Assembly: GCA_030620095.1 (NCBI GenBank)
Contig: JAUTXW010000109.1
Span: forward strand, 843,501 to 907,500
Source of the DNA: Kuschelorhynchus macadamiae
Lineage: Eukaryota > Arthropoda > Insecta > Coleoptera > Curculionidae
Direction: 5' to 3'
DNA: 64,000 nt
The position numbers and the translations under genes are program-made. The notes beneath the pieces were generated by a model, which was not told the origin of the DNA, did not search any database, and was given only the letters and a program-made list of their open reading frames with translations. Below are positions 23,210 to 34,256 of this stretch, piece after piece; position 1 is the stretch's first letter, and each line of letters begins with the position of its first letter.

Positions 23210-23790
23210 GAAAATTATTCTCTTCTTAGCAAATAGTTAGATACATATTTGAAGTAAATAAGCCGACAAGCTAAGAACGAAAGCTCTCACGGATATAGAC
23301 TTTAAGATGAATACGGCAAAGTGGTCTCAAATTATTAATTAGATTTAATACCTACGTAATTTTGAAAAAAAAAATTGCGCCCTTTGGTGCCACTTTCCTA
23401 AAACGTTAGGGAATATACTATATGGGATTAACAATCTATTATTGTACAGTACATTAAATTGAATTATAATTTGAAAAAATAAAAGCAGTTACACATGGCA
23501 AGCGCTCCCTCCCTCCTTCTCCGGGCGCTTTTGAGTATAGATAATTAAAAACTTTAAGTATGGTATGTACCAACAAGAACGGCAAAATTAGCAATGCCGG
23601 AAAGTGGAAAAACCTTATTTTCGATTATTTGAGGTTAGAATGTGATTTTATGGCTTTAATGATGGTTTTTGGCTTTAATCAAGGTTTTATCGGCAAACCC
23701 GAGCTAACCTAACGCAAACGGGATAGATCTATCTAATAATTTAGGTTTTAATATAGACGCGACATTTTGTTAAGTTGTTAAAAAAAATAA
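23210..23790. other. intron DNA without recognisable features
   Basis: No gene or complete element was seen. Confidence 0.35.
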
Positions 23791-23791
23791 C

Positions 23792-24480
23792 AAAAAAATC
23801 GGTAAATTCGTCTTTACCCACAACTTCCCTCGTATAGAATTCAACTACTTACAAATCCTAGAACTGTAATTTATTCGAAATTTTTAATTAATTTATTTTT
23901 GTTATTAATATTAGTAATTATTATTTATTAATGTTTCATATTATTTTCCTTCATAAAAAGCTTTTATTCCAGGAAATGCAATTTTACTGAATATTTAAAC
24001 ATTTTATTAGGCCGCCATTTTGTTTTGCCATGTAGGATTTGCACTAAACATTTACCAGTGTATCCCGATAATTTTTGTCCAAAAGTTTAAGTGAGTTGGA
24101 TAAAGCAGTTTTTATACTAATTTTTTAAATATTTCATTAATTTTAATAGTTTATCCTTATATCACACTTTTAATTTGGCCGTAATTTTGAAGTCCATTCG
24201 ATAAGCAGTTTCTTAATAACATTCTTTTACATTTTGTGAGGCCGTCATTGGTTTTTTTACCAAAATGTAACCATTGATCCATGATCTTTGATTTTTGACC
24301 GAAATTTGAGGTCATTAAGAGAAGTAGTTAGTTTTTGAGCTATGCCGCGTACAGATAGAACGACAGACAGTCGGAAATGGGAGAACATTTTTTTCGGAGT
24401 TCAGGAACCCTAAAACGTAAAGATCTGCAAAAATCTCGGAAGGTAATTTTTTCAGGATTACAATACAAAGTCAAGAACCA
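23792..24480 (+). repeat. dispersed repeat family, copy 2
   Basis: It starts AAAAAAATCGGTAAATTCG like copies 1 and 3, contains diverged modules with GGCCGCCATTTTGTTTTGCC and TTACCAGT, and ends with the family's 3' block (GACAGACAGTCGGAAATGGG, then ACGTAAAGATCTGC and TTTTTTCAGGATTACAATAC). It lies 0.4 kb upstream of the crystallin-domain exon. Confidence 0.65.
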
Positions 24481-24888
24481 TACCACTGAGCCAGGAAACA
24501 CTGAAAATTCAACAAAACTTTTGCATTTTCTTTTCCTTCCCTAGAAAAAATAGTCCCATGCTTTACTTAATTGTAGTTTCCTCTCGGTTCAGAGGACCAG
24601 TAAAAAAGAGTTGAGAATGATTGTATTTTAATAACTTTAATTTTACCTAAATATATAGAGTATGAATAATAAAACAGAAACAGGAGTGTTATAGTATCGT
24701 CTATTAATATAATAAACAAGCTCCCGTACTTAAAAAAAACACTTATTTATATTATATTTATACCATTTTTGACGTAACATTGTAAATTCCTAAAACCACT
24801 AATCAGACTATGCACTACAAATATGTATAAATCCGAAATGAAAGTTAAAAAAAAATTAAATAAAAAAATATTTTTCATTCCCTTCCAG

Positions 24889-25090
24889 TACAACTACCCA
24901 GTCGAACACGAGTTCACAGGATCTTGCGCACAGAGCCGGACCACCCGCAGAACTGCGTACCTGGTATGACGACTTGAATTCGCCTCTGATCCAGAGCGAC
25001 GGAAATGATAAAAGCCTAAAACTCAGGTTCGACGTTAGCCAGTACGCCCCTGAAGAAATTGTCGTAAAAACTGTTGACAACAAATTGTTG
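24889..25090 (+). CDS. sHSP exon: linker and first half of the alpha-crystallin domain
   Basis: The exon follows a TTCCCTTCCAG acceptor and ends at a GTAAGT donor. It encodes TTQSNTSSQDLAHRAGPPAE, then LRTWYDDLNSPLIQSDGNDK and SLKLRFDVSQYAPEEIVVKT followed by VDNKLL. The latter is the start of the alpha-crystallin domain (beta-strands 2 to 5) of an ATP-independent holdase chaperone that binds unfolding proteins in the cytosol. Wording and the exon junction after ...NKLL resemble the Drosophila CG14207 (HspB8-type) protein as I recall it. The frame is open and conserved in appearance, so this is a functional host exon. It joins in phase to 14,101 upstream and to 27,112 downstream. Confidence 0.9.
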
Positions 25091-26241
25091 GTAAGTTATT
25101 TTTTTTTAGTTGCAAACCAGTATTTCATGAGGGCAATGTTTATAGAGACGAATGACCTAAACATGATTTTTTTCTAAAACTGAAATAACGAAACTAAAAC
25201 ATTTTCTGAGGATACAACATATTTTTATGGCGACGTTGTATGCAATCTAACCATACATTTTTGGGACCACTGGTCACTTTTCACCAGACGGTTTTCGTGT
25301 TTTATCGCACTTATATTTTGCAATAAACTGTATGGTGACATTTTAAACCTTAATATTTTTACATCCAAAATAAAATCTGTTTTCATCATATTTGTAAACT
25401 TTACAATTTTGGAAACTTTCCGGGAAGAAATAAATTGATTTGGGAACGTTCCTTTTGAATTATGCTATGATAAAATACCCGCAGACGTATTTTTTGTACT
25501 AGACGCTAGTTTAATTACATACGGCGATGTGTTTAAGTTTTTGATTTTATACATTTAGTTTAATTTCTTAACCTCTAAACTTCAAGTCCCAAGAGAACAT
25601 CCTGAAAATTTATTCGAAAGTTAGAAACATGCAAAATTAATTAAAATTATTGGATATAGTTTTAATTTTTAAACTTAAAAGTAAGTCTGGATTAATAAAG
25701 TTTATCTGTTTATTTTTTTTTTATATATTTTCTTTTCTATTTTGAGTGTTTTTTTTTGTTAATTCGTTGCGTTAGTAACAATAAATCTAAATAATCAAAA
25801 TCCGATGTTTTACTGTCCTAGTTTTTATTAGGAGTAAATGGTAAATGATTCAAGTTCATGTAGCTACAGTTTTATGTTTCTTTTTTTTTTCGAGGATTTG
25901 TTAGAAAAGTTTCCAGCGTGTTATAGGAAAGTTTCCGGGGAATTTTCATCAAGTGGTAATTTTACAGAATTCTTGACAAGGGAATTGCAACTTCGGAAGC
26001 CATTCGAATCATACTGAACTTTAAATAGTCTAAAACTAAATAAAGATAATATTAGAATTTTATTAAAATATCGCAATGTAATAGTAAAAAATAAAGCATT
26101 TTGTTATAAATGATCTTATACGTTTTTTTAGTGCCTTAATGCATTAATATGCTTTGATATATTTTCTTCACACAAGAAAGGAAATTTGTAAACATATTTT
26201 CTCCAGCTTTCTGAGTGAAATTACAATAATGCCCCCAAAAA
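25091..26241 (+). other. sHSP second intron, 5' part
   Basis: The GTAAGT donor is followed by AT-rich DNA with no recognised element until the inverted-repeat element at 26,242. Confidence 0.5.
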
Positions 26242-26969
26242 AGTGGCGGCTCGTTAGGGGATAAACCGCCGCTTCACCTACATTTTCCAATCAATTTACT
26301 TAAAAACAAAAATATTTTTAAAATATTAAGCATTTTATAATCTACCTTTCTATTATAAAAATGTAGTATGTTTTGTATAAATTCACATTATTTACTTAAT
26401 TACACCATTATTTTCTATCAAAACTAGTGGGTTATATACTCAAAAAATAATAATGACTTAAAAACGTAGCGCGTTGAACACCTTCTCATAAGAGCGATCC
26501 GTTGAGGAATCACAATCAGCAGTTAACAAATTCCGCCTCAGGCTCCCCCCGCACGCCAGCTTTCGCGCTTAGATTTGTTTACGACAGTTGTTATGGCCAC
26601 GCAATGGTGAATATTCGTAAGCCAAATAGAGATGGGAGCGCTATAAAACTGCTGCTGCAGGCTACAGGCGTTTGTTCGCTTCTTATAGAATTAATGTAAA
26701 TTAGTGCGTTCGGATCATCGAAGGCGGAAGCAGTTTTGCATGGTGTCGTGTATCGTGGTATATAACTGTTTTCTAAGAACCACAAAATTTATTTAAGTAT
26801 TGAAAAACGTTTCAAAGCTATGGATAATTATCATCATAAAAAGGTGAAAAAATAGCCATTTTGGGTGTGGTACCCCGAAAATTTTCCGCTTTAGGCGCAT
26901 TTTTACCTGCGCAGCTGTACACCTAGCTACGCTGCGCTTCGCCCGTTCTTAAATCCACGAGCCGCCACT
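26242..26969. mobile_element. non-autonomous DNA transposon (hAT-like ends)
   Basis: A 728-bp segment is bounded by perfect 13-bp inverted repeats, AGTGGCGGCTCGT at 26,242-26,254 and ACGAGCCGCCACT at 26,957-26,969. With the next base on the right the end reads CAGTGGCGGCTCGTGG, which resembles hAT termini. An 8-bp target duplication could not be found. The interior is more GC-rich than its surroundings and holds only short meaningless frames. It sits in the sHSP second intron. Confidence 0.7.
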
Positions 26970-27111
26970 GGCTTAAGCCACCTTTATGAGAATGTACATG
27001 AATTCGATGTTGGGCTATTTTTTTATTTTCTCTTGTGTCTTACACAGTATTTTTGTTTGGCTCCTTATTTAGAAAAATAAAACGAAAAAATCTTATATAA
27101 TTATTTTTCAG

Positions 27112-27303
27112 GTACACGCTAAACATGAAGAAAAATCAGAATCTAAATCCGTCTACAGGGAATACAACCGTGAATTCCTGCTTCCAAAAGGCACCAATCC
27201 TGAATTGATCAAGTCTTCTTTGAGCAAAGATGGAGTCTTGACAGTTGAAGCTCCTCTTCCCGCCATTACGACTGGAGAAAAATTGATTCCCATCCAACAT
27301 TAG
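27112..27303 (+). CDS. sHSP terminal exon: second half of the alpha-crystallin domain
   Basis: The exon opens after a TTATTTTTCAG acceptor and runs to TAG at 27,301-27,303 (63 codons plus stop). It encodes VHAKHEEKSESKSVYREYNR, then EFLLPKGTNPELIKSSLSKD and GVLTVEAPLPAITTGEKLIP with IQH at the end. These are beta-strands 6 to 9 of the crystallin domain, with the GVL signature (DGVLTVEAP) and a C-terminal IPI motif (I/L-x-I) that docks into neighbouring subunits during oligomer assembly. It joins in phase to the exon ending at 25,090. Nothing suggests damage. Confidence 0.92.
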   Translation, partial: VHAKHEEKSESKSVYREYNREFLLPKGTNPELIKSSLSKDGVLTVEAPLPAITTGEKLIPIQH

Positions 27304-28600
27304 ATGTGCTATTATTCAAAATTTTCGGGCGATAGATGTTTCTAAAGTGTCAAATGCTTTGTAATTATATAGAAGACATTTTCTATTAATTTATTAGAAC
27401 ACGTACGTGACTATTATTTACCTGATTCATGTAACTATAACAACATTTGAGTATTTTAGAAACTTTTGTCGCCATTTATCAAGTTTTCTCTTTATTTTTT
27501 CAATATTTAAATACGGCAACTTATTTAGATTATATCAATGTTTTATTTATTTACCTTTTGTTATGAAACAAATTTGGACAGAATAATATATTATGTTACA
27601 AATCATAATAATGTTTAATTATTCCATTTTGGTGTTGTTAATTTTGTGTTAACCTTTGTTTCTCAGTAATTAATTCAGAAAAATACTTTTTATATGTTAA
27701 ATTAAGATACTCATTAATAAGAAAATAAAAGTATTTTTCGTGACTCTTGTGCTTCAAAAATACAGTTGTAGTAACTTTTTTGTTTAGTGTTTTATCTTTT
27801 TGTAAGTGGTAAATATTAAATGTATTTTTTCGAAAATCTGACTTTTTGTTTAGAACGATCAGAATAGTAGATTGGAGTAAATTTTGAAACATATATTGTT
27901 CCATGTTCTTATTTTACAGTTAATACTAATATTATGAATTAGGCTGTTTTATGTATACAATTTTAAGAATTACCTATGTGCCGCCAAAATGTTTCAAATT
28001 ATTAAACATTTTATCAGTGCAGACTGCCAAGGCGAGGCTAGCACCCCTCTCTTCACATGGAGCTCTAGTTCCCTTTGAGTTTACACCTGGCGGATCACAC
28101 AAATTCCTATAAATGCGTACGATGAATCCAAGCTTTACAAAATGCATTAAGTTCTTCTGCTGGGAAGAAATGAATTCTCCCAGAGAAACAAAAGTCTCGC
28201 GTATTTGTCTATAACCCACTAATACTCACGTACGGTTCCTCAGTATGGACAAATAAATAAAAAACACTATATTAAGACCAGCATATAAGGCACTACGAAT
28301 CATGACAAATTTCTCCGAATTACATTAGCAACATGGGGTATCTCAGAAATGTAGAGTCCCACTGAAAGTGACTTTTTTTGGCCGAAGCCGAATTCTATCC
28401 TATTTTAACATTAATATCTGAACTGACAATTCACATTTTTGTGGTTGTATCTTGTAATATGAAAAGTAGTTTTGTTTGAGGTTGTGTTTTCAATACAATG
28501 GGAAAACTGACAAAAACAACAAATATTTGTTACTAAAAATGATACTAATAAAAACTCGTAATTTATTTTAACATACATAAACAATTTTGTCTTTGGTACA
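27304..28600 (+). other. sHSP 3' UTR and downstream DNA
   Basis: AT-rich DNA follows the stop. AATAAA-like strings occur, but I cannot choose the polyadenylation site. The stretch 27,975-28,250 is more complex in composition and may be an old repeat of unknown kind. Confidence 0.4.
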
Positions 28601-28605
28601 TTGAT

Positions 28606-29815
28606 GAAAAATCGGTAAATACTCCCTTTTTTGAAAAATAATGAAGCGTGGACCAAATTAGTTCAGTACATATAGACATTTAGTATCACATATACTGTCT
28701 TTTCAAACATTTATGTTTGTTGGTTTTGTGCCACCATATTGAATATTTTAGCTTTAGTTTATTCTACCTATGCCACACTTGAATTTTGGGTATAAATTTT
28801 AAATAAACTAGTTTTTACATTGACACTAAATTTAAAGTCAATTCAACTTTACGAGTCTATCCCTATAACACACTTAATCCTTGTACAAAATTTGAATTTA
28901 ATGTAATAAATAGTTCGTTCAAGCTGATTTTTTAAAATATTTCACTAGGCCACCATTTTGTTTTGCTATATCGTATTCATAACAAAATGTTTACCAGTTC
29001 ATTCCTAAGAAACACTTGATTTTTGTCGAAATTCAATGTAAATTAAATAATCAGTTTTTAGTGAAAATTTTTTTTACTTGGCTGCAATCTTGTCCGCCAT
29101 ATTACATTTTTACCAATATTACCATTCATTCTCATATAACCTTTAATCTTTGACCAAGTCAATTGGGTAAGTAGTTTTTAAGCTACATCGCGAACCAAAG
29201 ACCGACGGAATTGGCAAAACATATATTTTTTTGGCATCTAGAGACCCTTAAAAAGAAATGTAAAACCCTGGTGATTTTCTCACTATTAAAAACATTTTAT
29301 TTGGCTGCCATGTTGAATTCGTACCACAATTTTATCACTTCATCTCTATACAAAAATTAATTATTGCACAAAATAAAATCAATTCATTAAGTAGTTTGGC
29401 AAAATTTGAAATAGTTTATTAACCCGTCATTTTGTTCCGCCATCTTGGATTCGTACCAAAATTTTACCAGTTGATTTTTTCATAAAACTCGATTTTTGTG
29501 CAAAATTTAAGGTAAATTGGATAAGTAATTTTTCAGTAATAATTTTTTTAACATTTCACTAGGCCGCCGTTTTGTTCTGCCATACTGGATTTTTACCAAA
29601 ATGTTACAAAGTCAGTTCCCTATAACCTTTAATTTCCGACCAAAAGTTGAAGTCATTCGAATTAGTAGTTTTTCAACTATACCACGAAGAGGCAGACAGA
29701 CGGAATTGAGAAAACATGGTTTTCAGCATCAAACGTAAAGATCTCAAAAAATCTTGTAGGGTGATTTTTTCACGATTACAATACTTCCCTTTACGATGGA
29801 AGTAAAAATCGGTAT
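28606..29815 (+). repeat. dispersed repeat family, copy 3 (longest)
   Basis: It begins AAAAATCGGTAAATACTCCC, contains about six modules with a GCCGCCATTTTGTTCYGCCA-like core (for example near 28,945, 29,427 and 29,562; neighbouring modules are about 135-150 bp apart), and ends GACAGACGGAATTGAGAAAA ... ACGTAAAGATCTC ... TTTTTTCACGATTACAATAC then GGAAGTAAAAATCGG. No protein is encoded. Confidence 0.65.
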
Positions 29816-29871
29816 TGACCACACACACATAACAGTTTATCTATACATATATAGTTATTTGGCAATAACTA

Positions 29872-29875
<4 letters not shown>

Positions 29876-29917
<42 letters not shown>
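29876..29917. repeat. (TA)n tract at the left end of the PLE array
   Basis: About 20 TA dinucleotides run directly into the 3' terminus (minus strand) of PLE unit A, with no intervening base except the shared TA. Confidence 0.95.
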
Positions 29918-29920
<3 letters not shown>

Positions 29921-30626
29921 TGAATCCTAGTCGTGACTGACTAATTAAGCAGAAAAATACTAAATTAGTGGGGATGCAGTCAAAGAAAAACAAAGGCCTA
30001 GTTCAAAAGATGAACCCTTTATTGTATAGTCAAGCTTTCGGGATTATTTACCCCTTCTTCAGGACATTTCTACAAAAAATTTTTAGAAAAAGATAACCAC
30101 GTTAGTAACTAATTCTAGAATTTTGGTTTTTTATATAACTCACCAATGTGGGTTTAAAATAAAAGCAAGATTGCATTCCATCAAACAAGAATTTATGTAA
30201 TGTTTATTCTAAAACAAACCATCACACTTTGGAACATTTAAATTACGAAAATATTGTTATTTAACTGTTATTACATGATTAAAAATTGAAAAAATTGAGG
30301 GATTATTGAAAACGAACGTTCATGAGGAACGCCATTATGTTACTTAAAACAGGTTGTGTTGCCGTATAAAACGATTTAATTTTTAAGATGATGAAATTAC
30401 AAGGAAAACAAGGTGTGTAATAAGGATAGAGAATTGTTTTGTTAGATGTAGGCGACAAAGAAAGGAGAGAACTATACGACTGAACGTCGGTTACTCTGAA
30501 CACGCGAAGGGTGATGGAGTGTTGCCTACATTAGGTGAAGGGCTATATACTGCCCAACGCAGTTTTAATCTCTACTAAATTTAAATAAATATATTTGAAC
30601 ATGAGAAGAACAAAAATTAGTTAATG

Positions 30627-30627
<1 letters not shown>

Positions 30628-30660
<33 letters not shown>
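30628..30660 (-). repeat. internal oligo(A) tract of PLE 3' UTR (unit A copy)
   Basis: 33 T on the plus strand. It recurs in every unit with different lengths: 28 (B), 27 (C), 23 (D), about 21 (central piece), about 8 (E), and roughly 18-21 (F, G, H). It is about 0.7 kb inside the unit terminus, so it is not a terminal poly(A) tail. Confidence 0.9.
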
Positions 30661-30661
<1 letters not shown>

Positions 30662-30806
30662 TGCCTAATTATCTGTTATGGAAACATAATTTTATTATTA
30701 AATGATGGAAGGGAGATTTAAGGAGTTATATTAAGTTCAATTTTTTTATCATTATAAAAATTTTTTTGAAACAAAGTAGAGGGACGGAAAACAGAGAGAA
30801 ACTCTT

Positions 30807-33449
30807 TCACTCGTCAGGGGCGGGAGCGTCCAAGCACTGGTATTTGTTTTTATGTAATTTTAGGATGTAGCTGTAAATGGTACTCAGACCTTGAGTATCA
30901 CTTTTTTTATTCATCACTGGATCCTGTGAAATTATGTGAATCATCTCTAAGAACATGCGTTTGTAATATGATGAGGCTCTGTCAAGAATCTCAACATTAT
31001 TCCAGTTAAGAGAATGGTTGTTATTAATAAAGTGTTCACTCAGTGCACAGGACGGTACCCCTCTCCGACAGTCACTTTTATGAGATGTGATTCTGCCCTT
31101 AAGGCTCCTAGACGTTTGCCCTATGTATACTAATTCACATTGGTTACAAGGAATTCTGTATACTACATTGTGGTTTTCAAGAGAGGACAAAGGTGTTTTA
31201 GTTTTTGTGAAAAGAAGAGATAAAGTCTTTTGTTGTTTTCTCGCTATTTTCACATCTGTATCTTTAAAAATATTGATCAATTTATTAGTGAGATTATCTA
31301 TGTATGGAAGAGAGAAAAAACGTTGTGATGTATGAGGAGAAATATCTTCCTGAGTCGACAATTGTATATTTATGTTACTAGGTGTGTTAACAGAAGAATG
31401 AGAAAGTAGTGGACTTGGATGAAAGTTAGGATCTCTAAAATTATCAGTTATGTTGTGTTCAGTTTGGAACAAAATTTTTAGCACTAGCTTTGGGGGGTAT
31501 GAATTTTCTAAAAAAATGGTTTTTAACTGTTGTAACACTTGATGTCTTTTAGTAGGATGAGAAAGTTTAACGGCTCTAGTTTTCATGCCTATAATTAGAT
31601 TGATTTTTGTTCTAGCAGGGTGGTAGGAATAGTAGCTAATGAATCTGTTAGAACAGTATGGTTTTCTATACCATTGTGTTAGTAAAACATTGTCATCTGA
31701 CCTGATGACTAACATGTCGAGGAAAGGAATGCTGTTGTTTACTTCCTTTTCACATGTAAATTGTATGTGTTCATTAAATGAATTAAACAGATCAAGAGCA
31801 AAATCTATTCTATCCCTGGGGAGCGCAAGTAAAAGATCATCTACGTAGCGTTTGACGAACGGTACGTAGAAAGGCATAAGATCTAGGCAATAGTCAATTA
31901 AGTCATCCAAGACATAGTTGACTAGAATAGGAGAAATAGTTGACCCCATAGGTGTACCAAAAATCTGTTTATAATAACTGTCATTAAAAATTAGGATATT
32001 AGAGTCAAAAATAAACTTCATTAATGTTTCAAATAGTTCATAATCCATGCCACAAAATTGGGATATGTGTTGCCACTTTTCTTTTAGACTATTTATTATG
32101 ACATTCAATGGCAGATTAGTGAAGAGCGAAACAACATCAAAACTGACTATTACATAATCATTAGGTAGTTGATAATAATTAACAAAACTACTAAAGGCAA
32201 AAGAGTCTTTGACATAATAATCATTTTCTGTATCATATGCACGAGTAAGGAAATCAGAAATATATGAAGCCAATGCACCGTTGGGACAATTAATAGCGGA
32301 AACTATAGGTCTCACAGATAGTGTGGGCTTATGTATTTTAGGAAGAGTGTAGAATCTAGGGGCTACCGTGTTATAGGTAGTCATTTTAGTTGCCATTACT
32401 CCATCTATGATCCCTTTGTCCTTAAGTTGTTTAGCTAGTTTATTAGCTTTAAGCTGCAAGGTATAAGTAGGGTTGTTATTAAGTTTTTTGTAATATTGTG
32501 TATCATCTAATAATTGTTGACTTTTAATCATATAATCTTCCTTATACATTGCAACCGTAGCATTTCCTTTATCACTACGTACAATAAATAAATCTGGATG
32601 GTCCTTAAGAAAGCGTTTAGTTCTATTAAAAATATTATTAAAATGTGGATTGATATTGTGATTCTTATGTATGAAGTTAGTTATGACATTGGTGAATTGA
32701 GCTCGGTAGCAGTCTTTCTGTTCTTGTGGAAAACTATGTATAATGCATTCTAGATCTGAGAGAATGTGAGGAATGTTAATATCTAAAATCGAAGGAGGAA
32801 TGCTAAATTTAGGTCCTAACGAGAGGAATTGTGTGACTTCTGAAGGAATGTTGATATTAGTTAAGTTTTTAAACCATTTATTTTGTGTTTTAATTAGATT
32901 TATATTGTTATCTTTCAATTGTTGGATTTTGTGAATATTATTAGTTTTGATATTGTTAAAAAGTTTATTAGATTTAATTGTCAATCTTCGATTGTATTCA
33001 TTTACAATGTAAGGAGGAAGAATTTTCAATAGTTGTTCAGTAATATTTATAACATTGCTATTTACTTTCTTTAGTTCACAGAAAGTTACTTGTATCTCGA
33101 GATTTAATATTTTTCTACTTAACCTTTTATTAAAATTCTGTATCCTGTTTCCGAGAGATCCTTGTGTGTGATGCAAAAGACAGTTCACGTTCTTTGTTCC
33201 ATTAGTGATATGGTTAGGCGACAGGTCGTGTTGTCTGCATTTAAGTAAAAATATTCTTCTATTCTTCAGGGATGCTTGCTTGTTGGATATATTGGCCAAA
33301 GATTTTAATAACACCACGGTGGGAGTACCATATTGTTGTTGTATGTCGGAAAAAAACCCCATTTCTGTACAAAGAGTGAATCCTAGTCGTGACTGACTAA
33401 TTAAGCAGAAAAATACTAAATTAGTGGGGATGCAGTCAAAGAAAAACAA
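30807..33449 (-). CDS. PLE unit A: reverse transcriptase-GIY-YIG endonuclease, intact
   Basis: An 880-codon frame. Residues 1-29 are encoded by the tail of neighbouring unit B; the in-unit Met30 (MGFFSDIQQQ, at 33,362) gives 851 residues and is the more natural start. RT motifs in order: RSDKGNATVAMYKEDY (about 290-305), FYTLPKIHKPTLSVRPIVSA (about 365-385), FDVVSLF with the catalytic Asp438 (motif A), GTPMGSTISPILVN (498-511, motif B) and KRYVDDLLLALP with YVDD at 535-538 (motif C). A C-terminal GIY-YIG nuclease (about 761-860) has VVYRIPCNQC with a CxxC, VYIGQTSRSLKGRI and a later FLEM. RT plus GIY-YIG defines an endonuclease-bearing PLE. All catalytic motifs are present, so the product could be active. 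Confidence 0.95.
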   Translation of the reverse strand: MFFFDCIPTNLVFFCLISQSRLGFTLCTEMGFFSDIQQQYGTPTVVLLKSLANISNKQASLKNRRIFLLKCRQHDLSPNHITNGTKNVNCLLHHTQGSLGNRIQNFNKRLSRKILNLEIQVTFCELKKVNSNVINITEQLLKILPPYIVNEYNRRLTIKSNKLFNNIKTNNIHKIQQLKDNNINLIKTQNKWFKNLTNINIPSEVTQFLSLGPKFSIPPSILDINIPHILSDLECIIHSFPQEQKDCYRAQFTNVITNFIHKNHNINPHFNNIFNRTKRFLKDHPDLFIVRSDKGNATVAMYKEDYMIKSQQLLDDTQYYKKLNNNPTYTLQLKANKLAKQLKDKGIIDGVMATKMTTYNTVAPRFYTLPKIHKPTLSVRPIVSAINCPNGALASYISDFLTRAYDTENDYYVKDSFAFSSFVNYYQLPNDYVIVSFDVVSLFTNLPLNVIINSLKEKWQHISQFCGMDYELFETLMKFIFDSNILIFNDSYYKQIFGTPMGSTISPILVNYVLDDLIDYCLDLMPFYVPFVKRYVDDLLLALPRDRIDFALDLFNSFNEHIQFTCEKEVNNSIPFLDMLVIRSDDNVLLTQWYRKPYCSNRFISYYSYHPARTKINLIIGMKTRAVKLSHPTKRHQVLQQLKTIFLENSYPPKLVLKILFQTEHNITDNFRDPNFHPSPLLSHSSVNTPSNINIQLSTQEDISPHTSQRFFSLPYIDNLTNKLINIFKDTDVKIARKQQKTLSLLFTKTKTPLSSLENHNVVYRIPCNQCELVYIGQTSRSLKGRITSHKSDCRRGVPSCALSEHFINNNHSLNWNNVEILDRASSYYKRMFLEMIHIISQDPVMNKKSDTQGLSTIYSYILKLHKNKYQCLDAPAPDE

Positions 33450-34256
33450 AGGCCTAGTTCAAAAGATGAACCCTTTATTGTATAGTCAAGCTTTCGGGAT
33501 TATTTACCCCTTCTTCAGGACATTTCTACAAAAAATTTTTAGAAAAAGATAACCACGTTAGTAACTAATTCTAGAATTTTGGTTTTTTATATAACTCACC
33601 AATGTGGGTTTAAAATAAAAGCAAGATTGCATTCCATCAAACAAGAATTTATGTAATGTTTATTCTAAAACAAACCATCACACTTTGGAACATTTAAATT
33701 ACGAAAATATTGTTATTTAACTGTTATTACATGATTAAAAATTGAAAAAATTGAGGGATTATTGAAAACGAACGTTCATGAGGAACGCCATTATGTTACT
33801 TAAAACAGGTTGTGTTGCCGTATAAAACGATTTAATTTTTAAGATGATGAAATTACAAGGAAAACAAGGTGTGTAATAAGGATAGAGAATTGTTTTGTTA
33901 GATGTAGGCGACAAAGAAAGGAGAGAACTATACGACTGAACGTCGGTTACTCTGAACACGCGAAGGGTGATGGAGTGTTGCCTACATTAGTGAAGGGCTA
34001 TATACTGCCCAACGCAGTTTTAATCTCTACTAAATTTAAATAAATATATTTGAACATGAGAAGAACAAAAATTAGTTAATGCTTTTTTTTTTTTTTTTTT
34101 TTTTTTTTTTGTGCCTAATTATCTGTTATGGAAACATAATTTTATTATTAAATGATGGAAGGGAGATTTAAGGAGTTATATTAAGTTCAATTTTTTTATC
34201 ATTATAAAAATTTTTTTGAAACAAAGTAGAGGGACGGAAAACAGAGAGAAACTCTT

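Noticed and set aside
26502..26699. Frame inside the 728-bp inverted-repeat element
   Set aside because: Composition follows the GC-rich core and there is no similarity to a transposase, so the element is taken as non-autonomous.
27974..28219. 81-codon minus-strand frame downstream of the sHSP gene
   Set aside because: No family resemblance. The region looks like an old repeat and the frame is short enough to be chance.
30303..30503. 66-codon minus-strand frame repeated in each PLE unit (also at 33,759, 37,209, 40,659, 46,677, 50,113, 53,558 and 57,000)
   Set aside because: It recurs only because the 3' UTR recurs. Eight near-identical copies are not independent evidence, and the peptide has no recognisable domain.
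31087..31335. Plus-strand 82-codon and 69-codon frames antisense to the PLE gene in every unit
   Set aside because: Shadows of the RT-endonuclease frame on the opposite strand.
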